Shown: positions 25,759-34,615, numbered from the stretch's first letter. The stretch is DNA of 38,454 bases from Actinomycetes bacterium (GCA_023432405.1 JAEYUQ010000028.1:1-38454); one strand, 5' to 3'. The notes: generated by a model from the letters alone, not told the origin. Program-made: numbers and translations.

Positions 25759-26559
25759 ATGAATGGCCGCATTCTTTCCTACACCAGTACAGGCAACCCA
25801 GATGCTCCCCTGATGGTGGCACTTCACGGTGTCACAGATAACGCCGCTTCCCTCACTGATCTCGCAGAGCACTGGTCCACACGCTATCGGGTAGTAACCA
25901 TCGATGCCACCGGACACGGATCATCGCCGCGGTTCCCCGACCTACACAGTTGCGACCCCATGCAGGTGATGATCGCCGACACTGTAGCCACTATCCACCA
26001 CATTGCCAAAGATCGCCCCGTCATTCTCATGGGGCACTCTATGGGTGGGGCGATTTCTTCTGTAATAGCAGCCCAACACCCAGAATTGGTAGACCGCCTC
26101 ATTCTCGAAGAACCCGCCTGGCTAGAACCACACCAGATCGCTCACTACCGTGCCCAAGGAGCAACGCTTGCCAAACATCTTCGCTGGTGTAGAGCACACC
26201 CACTGGAGGCTTTCATAGACCAGCAACGTGACTACCCCACCTGGCCGCTTAACGACGCCCTCGGTTGGCTGCAGGCCAAAACACAAACAGATCTAAGGTT
26301 CATAGAAACCGGAATCGTGGCACCACAGGTGTCCTGGAGGGAGGTGGCCAAGGAACTCACTGTTCCCACACTCATCATCACCTCTGACGGCGACGATGTT
26401 CTCCTAGGGGAAAACCGCATCGCTGACATTAATGCCCTTGGAAATCCGAACATTCACTGCGAACTACTTCCCGGCTGCAGGCACTGTGTACGCAGAGAAA
26501 AACCAAAAGAATTCTACGCACTGATTGATACCTTTCTTTCAGCGACTCTTCATAAGTAA
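25759..26559 (+). CDS. alpha/beta hydrolase
   Basis: A 266-aa cytoplasmic hydrolase. Oxyanion HGVTDN is near 23-28, DATGHGSSPRF follows strand 4, and the nucleophile elbow is GHSMGG (Ser94). The acid is probably in TSDGDDVLLGEN and the histidine in GCRHCVRREKP, so the triad appears complete. There is no signal peptide. Similar proteins are broadly annotated as esterases or lipases; the substrate is unknown. It follows the sugar transporter by about 90 nt on the same strand and may share its transcript. Confidence 0.82.
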   Translation: MNGRILSYTSTGNPDAPLMVALHGVTDNAASLTDLAEHWSTRYRVVTIDATGHGSSPRFPDLHSCDPMQVMIADTVATIHHIAKDRPVILMGHSMGGAISSVIAAQHPELVDRLILEEPAWLEPHQIAHYRAQGATLAKHLRWCRAHPLEAFIDQQRDYPTWPLNDALGWLQAKTQTDLRFIETGIVAPQVSWREVAKELTVPTLIITSDGDDVLLGENRIADINALGNPNIHCELLPGCRHCVRREKPKEFYALIDTFLSATLHK

Positions 26560-26799
26560 GGGGTACAGTTGTTGTGAGGTGTCATGATTCTTGTAGACGA
26601 AAACGAGTGCTGACCCTTGTTTGCTGGGCGCATTGAGAGTCCGCCCGTAAACCTTTGTGTGAGCTGTTCAACCGCCTGCTCAGTTGTTTCCGCGACAGGT
26701 GCCGGAGCAACCGCCAACTCATCCGGATCGCCTTCGATCTGCCGCAGTTGCTGTGGCGGGATTGCTGTGGGTTTGGTTGTCAGTTTTCCTTCTGATCTT

Positions 26800-27610
26800 T
26801 TAGGCCGCGAGGGTCACGGCTGGTTCCATGATTGTGTCGTATCCGATGGGTGTCAATTTCCCTAAGGCTCGTTGGCGGGGTTTCCTGTGGTAGGTACGTT
26901 CGACCCAGGAGGCGATCGCGGAGGAAAACTCACCGTGGCTCGTCCAGGATGTGCAGTTAAGAACATTCTTTTATACGAGAGAGAAGAACGATTCCATCGA
27001 GGCATTGTCCGCGCAGGCTCCGACCCTGCCCATCAAGCCCTTCGCCCCGTAGAATTTCAGGGCGGCACGGAACTTTCGAGACCGCAATTGCAAGCCGCGA
27101 TCACAATGGACAATCACACCATGAGGACTGCCTCGTTTTTTCTCATCGCATCATCAAGAGCTGCCACCACTAGACGTGATGTCACCCGCGAACCGGTCGC
27201 CTACCCCACGATTCTTCGTAAGCACAAATCCTTGACCGCACACAGGTAAACCTTGCCCTCCCCGGCCCCATGCTCGGTCATGCCGGTGACCCACACAACG
27301 GTGAGCCTACCAGCGTGGAAATGCCTAGCACGCAAATCAGCGTAGACCGGGGACCCGTCTTCTTCCCCACACGGCCTACGCCCAGAGAGTACCCAGAACA
27401 CACCAATCTGCGAGCACAAGGGTTACACACGACGCTCGGACATCCTCACGCCTTGATCCTGAAACTCATCAGCAATAAACCTTGAGCCACACTCAGGATC
27501 ATCAGCGTGAATCCGGCGAATCTTTTCGGTAAAACCTGCTTCCTGAGCTTGCCTGTTAAAGACCGGCTTAACCTGCCATGTGCAGAAGGCTTGACCAGAA
27601 AACGTCAAAA
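26800..27610 (-). pseudogene. IS3 OrfB (DDE transposase) remnant
   Basis: Minus-strand pieces in different frames assemble into a transposase: an N-terminal piece with EKIRRIHADDPECGSRFIADE, a middle piece with VYADLRARHFHAGRLTVVWV and AGEGKVYLCAVKDLCLRRIVG, and a C-terminal piece with GRVGACADNASMESFFSLV, then a stop and ERTYHRKPRQRALGKLTPIGY. The first catalytic Asp of the canonical W-TDITEH is replaced (VWVTGMTEH), so even a repaired frame would be inactive. The terminal stop is at 26800-26802. Confidence 0.8.
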
Positions 27611-27629
27611 CCCGAGCTACGAATCGTCA

Positions 27630-27963
27630 CGGTTGCCTGTCCCTGAACGATGAACGCTTCCAGGGTCGGGAAGATTCTTCTTCGCCGATCACCACCTGGC
27701 TCACGTAGGCTGCTGCGGCGCGCAGAACGTCGTTGTCTATCTCTAGCTCACGAATCCGCTTCACAGCCACGCTCATCTCCTTGGCGACCTCCGGATCGTT
27801 CGAGGGGCTCATCCCATCAGCCTGCACACACGCGCGTGTGATCCACTTTTATAGAAAGGAGCGCAAGACCCCCAGACCGGCACACACCTGCCGACAAGTC
27901 ATCCACGATTCCACAAGCGCGACCACATCAGCCATAAACTGCTCGCCATACAACCTCGGGCAT
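27630..27963 (-). pseudogene. IS3 OrfA remnant
   Basis: The N-terminal helix-turn-helix region reads YGEQFMADVVALVESWMTCR in one frame and runs into a stop. The second part (PSNDPEVAKEMSVAVKRIRE, then LEIDNDVLRAAAAYVSQVV) continues in another frame, the leucine-zipper part of OrfA. The likely original start at 27963 is also out of frame by one base (an extra C). Confidence 0.75.
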
Positions 27964-28289
27964 GACCACCATCCTTCCCTACCCCACACCCGTGACACAA
28001 CCCAGATGCCAACCAAACCCACAGCAAACCCCAACACCAAAAGCCAAAGACCGCCTAAACTACTACAAATATGGGTTTTCCCGTCCACAAAACTTGACAC
28101 AGCCCAACTCAAGTCGACAGGCTCGAAAAAATCAGCCCATACCAACTGTCAGTACGTACAACTAATCAGAACTTAAGGAAGCTCAGCAAAACTATTGCCA
28201 TCAATAATCATTTGCTTTAAGGTGGATGATATTAACCCAGCTACTTCGTGCCTATCCCCTACATCCCTTTATCCCAGAGGTCTGATTAT

Positions 28290-28967
28290 ATGCGCCATCT
28301 TTTATGCGCTGTGTGTCTAGAGACACTGCTTGCACTTCAGCCACCTTCTGCTTTTGCGGATGAATACAGAAGTACTACAGCCTCTGATACGCCTGATTCT
28401 CTACCCCCAGCGGTGATCGAGCTCACCGATCAGAACGGACAGCCGATCGAATTTACTACAGCCGTAGATTCTGAGGGCGAACCGATCATTGTTAGCCCAG
28501 AAGGTGACGATCTCGGACTAAAAGTAGTTCTTCACCCAGCTACTGGAATTCCAACACTCGCACCCCGAGAATCCGGAGAAGACATCATTGAATATGCAGA
28601 GGGTGAATCCTCTTTCACCTTCTACGCATCTAATCGTGGCGGAATCGAGGTTCCTCCTGGTTACATCTATAATCCGAATTTAGCCCCCACAGGGCGCCAT
28701 GACTATTGCACCCATTCTCCTGATCAATTTCCTTCCCCAGGTCTCAATGCAGATTTCAGCGGAGCTTGTGCCCGACATGATATGTGTATGGACAGAGCTG
28801 ATGCTGCTGGAATTGGATATGCAGCGTGCAACAACGAATTATGGAGTGATATGGGCACGGTTTGCAGCAATGTCTACACAGCAACCGACCCGCGAAGAGC
28901 CGGTTGCGAAGCGTTCCGGGGCACTTACTGGACCGTGGTAACCGGTGCTCATCTCGGCAATCTGTAG
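28290..28967 (+). CDS. secreted prokaryotic phospholipase A2
   Basis: A 225-aa exported protein. The signal peptide is residues 1-23 (MRHLLCAVCLETLLALQPPS then AFA). Residues about 24-125 are an acidic, Pro-rich extension with no recognisable domain. The C-terminal 95 residues are a prokaryotic PLA2 domain: YCTHSPDQFP (139-148), then the catalytic CARHDMC with His163-Asp164, and six Cys (140, 160, 166, 180, 192, 206) that could form disulfides. It should cleave the sn-2 ester of phospholipids outside the cell. The ATG at 28290 follows CAGAGG and gives a proper signal peptide; an upstream GTG at 28248 would not. Followed 12 nt later by a membrane protein. Confidence 0.85.
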   Translation: MRHLLCAVCLETLLALQPPSAFADEYRSTTASDTPDSLPPAVIELTDQNGQPIEFTTAVDSEGEPIIVSPEGDDLGLKVVLHPATGIPTLAPRESGEDIIEYAEGESSFTFYASNRGGIEVPPGYIYNPNLAPTGRHDYCTHSPDQFPSPGLNADFSGACARHDMCMDRADAAGIGYAACNNELWSDMGTVCSNVYTATDPRRAGCEAFRGTYWTVVTGAHLGNL

Positions 28968-28979
28968 GAGCTCACTGAT

Positions 28980-29342
28980 ATGAGAAAGCTAACCCCAACT
29001 CTTGAAGTTGCAGTCCTCGTTATAGGAGGCTGCGTTCTTCTCCTCACCCTCACAGTGGGTGATGTCCACTCACAGTGGCAGGGAATCGCAGCGATTCTCA
29101 TTATGTTTGGTCTCGTGGGAACCCTGTACGGATCACTAGCAGCATTCTTCCGTCTTAGTCCGAGTCCACTGAAGTATTGTATTGCCATCACCATTGCTGT
29201 TATTGGCTGTGCTTGTCTCATCGCTCAACCCGATGGCTTACTTGCTCCGGCTCTTATTCCTCTCGGCGGCGGCGTACTCATGACGCTGGTGCTCCAGAGT
29301 GTTCAAAACAAACTCGTGGGAAGGAAGTCAGCAGAACCCTAA
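28980..29342 (+). CDS. small four-TM membrane protein, unknown
   Basis: A 120-aa, very hydrophobic protein with four predicted membrane helices: about 10-28 (VAVLVIGGCVLLLTLTVG), 34-55, 66-84 (YCIAITIAVIGCACLIA) and 88-107. The C-terminus is short and basic (NKLVGRKSAEP). I recognise no family. It lies 12 nt after the phospholipase gene, with a terminator-like hairpin behind it, so the two form a likely operon. Function unknown. Confidence 0.7.
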   Translation: MRKLTPTLEVAVLVIGGCVLLLTLTVGDVHSQWQGIAAILIMFGLVGTLYGSLAAFFRLSPSPLKYCIAITIAVIGCACLIAQPDGLLAPALIPLGGGVLMTLVLQSVQNKLVGRKSAEP

Positions 29343-29382
29343 GACCTTCGCATCTGTTTCCGTGGTACCAAAGCGCGCTCAC

Positions 29383-29411
29383 GGGCGTTCACGCGAATTG
29401 CATGAACGCCC
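29383..29411 (+). terminator. terminator-like hairpin after the PLA2 operon
   Basis: GGGCGTTCA (29383-29391) pairs perfectly with TGAACGCCC (29403-29411) over an 11-nt loop. It is followed by CTTGTTATT, a weak T-rich tail. Confidence 0.7.
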
Positions 29412-29439
29412 CTTGTTATTCTGAGCAACTCTAGGACGA

Positions 29440-30010
29440 CTACCTTCGACCACCCGCTGATGGTAGTGCCACCAGGAAGGAGGGCTCAAAGAAGCCCTAA
29501 TCAGCATCACCCTGAGCAATAGCTTCTGCAGCCGGAGTAATAGCATTCTGCTTGACCAAAGCAATCACTGAACCACCGAGACCACCGCCCGTCGTGCGGG
29601 CTCCCAGAGCACCCGCTTGAAGTGCGGCCTGGAAGGCTGACTCCAGCTCAGGGGTAACCACCTCAAAATCGTCGCGAAGCGATTCATGGCTGGCCACCAG
29701 AAGCGACAAACCTGCGGAGGCAAAGTCACAGTCCACCAGATGTGCGTCCCCAGAGAAGAAGTCCAGCACCAAGGCTTTGCCTGACTCGCCCAGCAGAGGG
29801 GCACGCTGATCCAGACCACCTGTCGAAGCCCCACCACCTCATCCTCGGCAACCAGTTGAGCAGCACCCAACGCAATCGAGCACTCCATAGCCGCAGAGCT
29901 GGACAGCCCAGACCCCAAGGGAAGATCACTGACAATGGCTATGTCGAAGGCCTGCTTGATGCCCAGCGCCCAGATCGTTCCGGCCACATATCCCAACCAG
30001 GAGGACCGAA
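29440..30010 (-). pseudogene. galK: galactokinase remnant with internal deletions
   Basis: Minus-strand pieces align with the intact galK of this window. The upstream piece WLGYVAGTIWALG...SDLPLGSGLSSSAAMECS matches intact residues about 103-143. A frame change follows at the ASTGGLDQ segment. Then LVLDFFSGDAHLVDCDFASA and GLSLLVA jump directly to SHESLRDDFEVVTPELES, deleting about 100 residues. GGGLGGSVIALVK then precedes another frame change, and the tail FLVALPSAGGRR reaches a stop at 29440-29442. The whole N-terminus, with the galactose-binding GRVNLIGDH motif, is missing. Nucleotide divergence from the intact copy suggests an old paralogue or a transferred copy. Confidence 0.88.
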
Positions 30011-30239
30011 GCTTTGAAATATACTCGGTTATCTTCCTAGGCGTTTGCCCTTTTCCAATTGTTGCTGACCGCGTGTGTTGCCGCCAATACGTGTACTCGA
30101 TTTTTCTAATGCTAGGTAGTCGGCTGCTAGATGTAGGGAGGGTGTTAGGTGTTTTGTGTGTGAGGCTTCGATCTAGGAGGAGTTTTCGGGTATTGGTTAC
30201 TGTGTGACCGAATAACGGCCATGAGTCCCGAGCGGTGGC

Positions 30240-30461
30240 AACAAGATCAGCGCGAAGCTGATGGGCAACCTGGACATCGCCGAACTGATCGGCGAGCTAT
30301 CGACGTCCACCGATAATGCCAGCGTCTTGGTCAAAGGTCTTGTGCAGGCCTCGATCAACGCGGGCTTGCAGGCTGACATAGGCGCGTATCAGGGATATGC
30401 TCACTTCGATCGCACGGGAGACTTCATCACAGTCTCGGCTATCGCACGCGGCGGAGGCTGA
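30240..30461 (+). pseudogene. IS256-family transposase N-terminal remnant
   Basis: An open stretch on the plus strand reads NKISAKLMGNLDIAELIGEL then VLVKGLVQASINAGLQADIG and GYAHFDRTG. This closely follows the start of actinobacterial IS256 transposases (LLQASINAGLQAEMDAHLGY-like). It has no start codon with a ribosome site and stops at 30461. Weak matches continue frameshifted to about 30560. Locally the DNA is more GC-rich than its surroundings. Confidence 0.55.
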
Positions 30462-30560
30462 GTCTGCGTTTCTCACGGTAGACCAAGTCGGCATCGCTCC
30501 GCGACGTGAGCAACGCTGACACTGAGGGTCTCGGTGCCTGATAAATCGCAGTGTGAAAAA

Positions 30561-30990
30561 TCTTTCCCTTTCAGATCCTCTCCCGATAATTCTCGACTCG
30601 AGGATTCAGATATCTCTCTAAACATTGACCACTTACTTCAGTTGAGAAGAATGAAGTGCCCAGTCAGAACAGCGCTCGTCTCAGAGTAAACCGCCGGTTG
30701 ACCGCTTTAAAACCGAGGTTCCTCAGTCAGCAGAGTATTCTCTTCGCACTTTCTGCAGCGCACTGCAGAGCGACAAGTAGCGGCCGCGTTCTCAAAAGGC
30801 TATTTCCGTACCACTAGTCACTACTACCCCCATTTTGCAGTTCATTGCACTATAAAATTCAGCTATTAGAACTTACTCACCCTCGTTCGGGGTTATTTCT
30901 GGAAATTTTGAGTTTTTATTCCTTGGGTATTGCGTATGGTCTAGAGGTAATAATTTCCATTTTCCAACCTCCTCTGAAAGGTGGTTTCCT
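30561..30990. other. non-coding region upstream of the lipase
   Basis: About 430 bp without a convincing gene. It contains a small perfect hairpin TCTGCAG-CGCA-CTGCAGA (30752-30769) and becomes AT-rich from about 30840, consistent with the lipase promoter and leader. No clear -35/-10 pair could be fixed. Confidence 0.4.
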
Positions 30991-32055
30991 ATGAAGGTTC
31001 TCAAGCGAGTAGGCGCGGCGCTAGCTGCGTGTGTCTTAGCGGTGAGTTCACCGGTTGCCCATGCCGGCTCATACCCCAACTCTGCTTCCGGATCCGCGTC
31101 CAACTCAGCTTCAGGGTCAGATCTCGGCTCGGGTCCAGACATCGGTCCCAACAAAGCGATGAACACAGATAACGGTGCTCCTCTGGGCGGCCAGGGCCCG
31201 ATTCAATACTCCTTCCTCCATGCTTCTTTGGCAGCGCAGAAAACCCCCAACATGGCTCCCAGCGGTACCAATGACTGGGACTGTATTCCGAAAGCAGGTG
31301 ACGAACCCGTCATCTTGATCCCCGGTACTGGGGAAGGCGCCTATGCAACCTGGTCATACTACGGCCCCAAGCTCAAGGCAGCCGGTAAGTGCGTGTACAC
31401 CTTTGAGTACAATCCAGTCACCGTCCATGGTGACAATAAGGAGAAGCTCCAGTGGCTTCAGTTTGCCGGTGACATCCGTCAGAGCGCTGCAGCTCTCAAA
31501 GCTTTCACTCAGCGCGTCTTGACTGCTACTGGATCTTCCAAAGTGGATCTTGTTGGCCATTCCCAGGGAGGCGGGCCACTGCCGATCTACTACCTCAATA
31601 AGCTTGGAGGCGCAGCCTATGTTGATCAGCTCATTGGACTTGTTCCCAGTCATAGGGGAACCCAGCCATTAGCTATCGACAAAATCGCCGATGTTCTTCA
31701 GCTGCGCTATCCCCTGGAAGTTGTTTCTGGATTCTTCAACGCTGACGCTTGGATGCAGCAGCTCGCTGGTTCTGAGCTGATGAAGGAACTCTACGGAAAC
31801 GGACCCATCACCCGCCCGGGCGTGAAGTACACAGTTCTCTCCACCAAATACGACGACGTCGTTATGCCTAACACCAATTCCTTCATCCGTGAGCCTGGCG
31901 TTAAAAACATCGAGATGCAGGACATCTGCTCAAAGGACTATACAGACCACTTTGGTTTTGCCTATGACCCCATTGCCTATCAGCTTGCAGAAAATGAGCT
32001 CACGGGTAAAAACAAGACACCAAAGTGCGTCTTTGTACGCCCATTCCACCAGTAA
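30991..32055 (+). CDS. secreted triacylglycerol lipase (lipase class 2 type)
   Basis: A 354-aa exported lipase. The signal peptide ends near residue 25 (PVAHA). A flexible Ser/Gly/Ala linker follows (about 26-52: SASGSASNSASGSDLGSG). The catalytic domain begins EPVILIPGTGEGAYATW (oxyanion region) and has nucleophile elbow VGHSQGG with Ser191. The acid is probably in STKYDDVVMP and the histidine in DYTDHFGFAYD. This pattern belongs to the EstB/lipase class 2 group found in Corynebacterium, Cutibacterium and Streptomyces. AAAGGTGG gives a good ribosome site. It is monocistronic, with its own hairpin terminator. Confidence 0.88.
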   Translation: MKVLKRVGAALAACVLAVSSPVAHAGSYPNSASGSASNSASGSDLGSGPDIGPNKAMNTDNGAPLGGQGPIQYSFLHASLAAQKTPNMAPSGTNDWDCIPKAGDEPVILIPGTGEGAYATWSYYGPKLKAAGKCVYTFEYNPVTVHGDNKEKLQWLQFAGDIRQSAAALKAFTQRVLTATGSSKVDLVGHSQGGGPLPIYYLNKLGGAAYVDQLIGLVPSHRGTQPLAIDKIADVLQLRYPLEVVSGFFNADAWMQQLAGSELMKELYGNGPITRPGVKYTVLSTKYDDVVMPNTNSFIREPGVKNIEMQDICSKDYTDHFGFAYDPIAYQLAENELTGKNKTPKCVFVRPFHQ

Positions 32056-32057
32056 GT

Positions 32058-32076
32058 AACCGCTGCTGAGGCGGTT
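32058..32076 (+). terminator. hairpin after the lipase gene
   Basis: AACCGC (32058-32063) pairs with GCGGTT (32071-32076), followed by TCCTAATTT. A short stem and weak tail make it moderate. Confidence 0.55.
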
Positions 32077-32114
32077 TCCTAATTTCCCTGGGCAAATGTG
32101 TTCCGGTAAGTCTC

Positions 32115-33386
32115 CTAGGCCAATCGACGCCCTCCCGCCGATGGCTGTGCTATCAGGAAGGAAGGCTGAGGGAACCCCTGGGAGGAAGCTGCCCTGGCAA
32201 TAGCCTCTGCGGTCGCAGTAACGTCCTCCTCCTTCACCAGCGCAATCACCGAACCGCCAAAGCCACCACCGGTCATCCGGGCACCCAGCGCACCGGCCGT
32301 CAGCGCAGCCTGGAACGCAGACTCCAGTTCTGGAGTAACCACCTCAAAATCGTCACGAAGAGACTCGTGGCTGGCAATCATCGCCTGACCGAAACTGTCA
32401 AAATCACCGCGAGCTAACATATCGGCTGCCTGCGCAGTACGCTGAGTCTCAGCGACCACGTGGCGTACTCGCCTCCGCGTCACCTCATCAGGGTTACGTA
32501 CAAGAGCCATGACCTCGCTCACGCTCAATCCTCGGAGATGCTTACCGTGCTCAGTCACATCTGTCATCACCGAGTCAATCAGGCCTCGGCGCGATCCGTA
32601 CTGACCATCAGAGAGCGAGTGGGGTGCGTTGGTGTTTGCTACCAACAGAGATAACCCTGCTGCGGCGAAATCGCAGTCCACCAAATGCGCGTCCCCTGAG
32701 AAGAAGTCCAACACCAAGGCTTGACCTGCAGCGCCTAATAGAGATGCACGCTGATCCAATCCACCTGTCGACGCCCCGACGACGTAGTTCTCCGCAGTGA
32801 TAGCAGCAGAAATAAGGCGATCTCTATCTGGTGTGCTCTCGCTCTGGGGATGAGCCCCTGCAGACACCGTATGCGACGAAGATTCGGGATCAGGGCTAAG
32901 AGGACTACTACCAACGCTGGAACCTGGCCGTGCTAACTCCTCAGCACCTAGAGCAACCGAGCATTCCAAGGCCGCCGAGCTGGATAATCCAGACCCCAGG
33001 GGAACATCGCTGACAATGGCGAGATTAAAGCCGCGGGTGATCCTGAGCGCCCAGATAGTTCCAGCAACATAACCTAGCCAACCTGAAGGATTACCAGGAC
33101 CGACGTCGCTGAGAGAGATATCTCCCTGCACCGGCTTCCCACCCGGAATTACTGAAACTGCACAGATGCGATCATCGTCACGCGGCGCCATAGCCACAGC
33201 AGTGTTTTGAGCCAAGGCGAAAGGTATGGAAATACCTTCAGCATAATCAACGTGATCCCCGATGAGATTTACACGACCGGGAGCTGCCCACACCCCATCA
33301 GGCTCTACTCCGAAGTGCTGAGTGTAGAGATCTTGGGCATCCCGGACAAGGTCGGCGTCGTCACGGGTAGGCCAAAACTCGATCAT
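32115..33386 (-). CDS. galK: galactokinase
   Basis: A 423-aa GHMP kinase forming galactose 1-phosphate in the Leloir pathway. GRVNLIGDHVDY (38-49) binds galactose, PLGSGLSSSAALE (129-141) is the ATP loop, and GARMTGGGFGGSVIAL is motif III. Residues about 153-187 are a Ser/Pro-rich insertion absent from typical GalK, between the ATP loop and the ASTGGLDQ catalytic-Asp segment. The ATG at 33386 overlaps the galT stop (ATGA) and follows GGGAGG; a GTG at 33392 is possible. Last gene of the galactose operon. Confidence 0.95.
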   Translation of the reverse strand: MIEFWPTRDDADLVRDAQDLYTQHFGVEPDGVWAAPGRVNLIGDHVDYAEGISIPFALAQNTAVAMAPRDDDRICAVSVIPGGKPVQGDISLSDVGPGNPSGWLGYVAGTIWALRITRGFNLAIVSDVPLGSGLSSSAALECSVALGAEELARPGSSVGSSPLSPDPESSSHTVSAGAHPQSESTPDRDRLISAAITAENYVVGASTGGLDQRASLLGAAGQALVLDFFSGDAHLVDCDFAAAGLSLLVANTNAPHSLSDGQYGSRRGLIDSVMTDVTEHGKHLRGLSVSEVMALVRNPDEVTRRRVRHVVAETQRTAQAADMLARGDFDSFGQAMIASHESLRDDFEVVTPELESAFQAALTAGALGARMTGGGFGGSVIALVKEEDVTATAEAIARAASSQGFPQPSFLIAQPSAGGRRLA

Positions 33387-34504
33387 GCCCACACCTCCCG
33401 GAAGCGCTCAGCAATACGCTCAGGAGTGGTGTCGCTGATCCATACTGCCTGCGCGGATTCAGAGCCTGCCAGGAACTTCATCCGATTCGGAGAGCGCATG
33501 AGAGAAAACATATCCAAGTGCAAGCGCCCACGGTCCGGTTGCTCCACGGGAGCTTGAGTCCAGCCTGCGATGTACGGCGTTTTCTCTACTCCCTCGAAGA
33601 ACTTGTCATAAGCGGTGTAGAGCTTCTTGAGCAGCTCCGCCAGCTCAGCTTTTTCGTCGTCTGTGAGTTCAGCAAAGTTGGGTACCTGCCGTTTGGGAAG
33701 CACCATCACTTCTACAGGCCACTTCGCGGCAGCCGGAACAAACACCAAGAAATGCGTGCCATCAACCAGAACTCTGCGCCCATCCTGCAACTCGGAGGAG
33801 ATGAGGTCATCAAACAGAGAGGGGTTCTGCTCCACCGAAGCAGCAATAGCTGCAGCACGAGGGGACAAGAAAGGATAGCTGTAGATCTGCCCGTGAGGGT
33901 GCTGCAGCGTCACGCCAATTTCGACGCCCCGGTTTTCGAAGGGGAATACCTGTTTAATGCCAGGAAGGTTGCTCAGTGCCCGTGTTCGATGAGCCCACAC
34001 CTCAATGATGGTGCGAATTCGAGACTCTTCGAGGTCTTTAAACGACACGTCCATCTGAGGGGTAAAGCACACCACTTCACAGCGAGCCTTCGCAGGAGCC
34101 CGCGGTACCAAATGCTGCGGATCCGCAAACTCCGCGGCATCGTCAAGCTCGGCGCTTAGAGCAAAAGACGGGAAGCGGTTTTCAAACACCACCACGTCAT
34201 AGTCACTGGCAGGAATTTCTGTAGGTAGTTCACCTTCTTTCGAAGGAGAAAGCGGATCCTCATTGGCTGGTGGCATGAAGGTTCGGTTCATACGATGAGC
34301 GGCGAATGCTACCCATTCACCAGTCAATGGATCCCGACGCATTTCAGAGCTGTGGCTGGTTTCTGGAAGATCACGAGGATCCGGAACTGCTCGGGATTTC
34401 TCACCCGAAAGATATTCGGGAGAATCGTCGAAGTATATAAGCTGGCGTCCGTCGGCCATGACGGTCTCAGTAGCGCGAACCTCATGGCGCACAGTCAGAG
34501 ACAT
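33383..34504 (-). CDS. galT: galactose-1-phosphate uridylyltransferase
   Basis: A 373-aa HIT-superfamily enzyme exchanging UDP between UDP-glucose and galactose 1-phosphate. The active-site HPHGQIY (202-208) carries the uridylylated His204. RRDPLTGEWVAFAAHRMNR, CEVVCFTP and FENRGVEIGVTLQHPH are conserved, and a late HLDMFS lies near the C-terminus. TAAGGAGT precedes the ATG by about 12 nt. It is separated from the upstream membrane protein gene by 144 nt containing two hairpins, so its level may differ from the transporter's. Confidence 0.95.
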   Translation of the reverse strand: MSLTVRHEVRATETVMADGRQLIYFDDSPEYLSGEKSRAVPDPRDLPETSHSSEMRRDPLTGEWVAFAAHRMNRTFMPPANEDPLSPSKEGELPTEIPASDYDVVVFENRFPSFALSAELDDAAEFADPQHLVPRAPAKARCEVVCFTPQMDVSFKDLEESRIRTIIEVWAHRTRALSNLPGIKQVFPFENRGVEIGVTLQHPHGQIYSYPFLSPRAAAIAASVEQNPSLFDDLISSELQDGRRVLVDGTHFLVFVPAAAKWPVEVMVLPKRQVPNFAELTDDEKAELAELLKKLYTAYDKFFEGVEKTPYIAGWTQAPVEQPDRGRLHLDMFSLMRSPNRMKFLAGSESAQAVWISDTTPERIAERFREVWA

Positions 34505-34559
34505 CGGAATTGTGTACTCCTTAGGTATATATGTGAGTTAAAAATATGTGGGTATGAAA

Positions 34560-34615
34560 TGGGCAGTCCCGGTTACACCAGCACTGCCCAGATAATCAGG
34601 TGACTGTCCACCTGA
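34560..34615 (-). promoter_or_regulatory. two adjacent perfect hairpins within the galactose operon
   Basis: TCAGGTG/CACCTGA (34596-34602 with 34609-34615, 6-nt loop) and TGGGCAGT/ACTGCCCA (34560-34567 with 34583-34590, 15-nt loop) stand in tandem ahead of galT. On the minus strand the second is followed by an AT-rich tract. They could be an attenuator, a partial terminator or an mRNA processing site setting transporter/galT ratios. Confidence 0.5.

Larger units (their letters stand above)
26778..28099 (-). mobile_element. degenerate IS3-family insertion sequence
   Basis: About 1.32 kb, the normal size for IS3. The left end on the plus strand reads TGTCAGTTTTCC, and the right end read in reverse is TGTCAAGTTTTGTGG, an imperfect inverted repeat with one gap. 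The interior holds orfA- and orfB-like remnants on the minus strand with several frameshifts. No clear target-site duplication is visible. The element is dead. Confidence 0.75.

Noticed and set aside
27733..28176. 147-aa plus-strand frame over the IS3 orfA region
   Set aside because: Lies opposite recognisable OrfA pieces and has low-complexity composition with no homology.
33518..34159. 213-aa plus-strand frame opposite galT
   Set aside because: Antisense shadow; the galT active-site motifs on the minus strand are complete.
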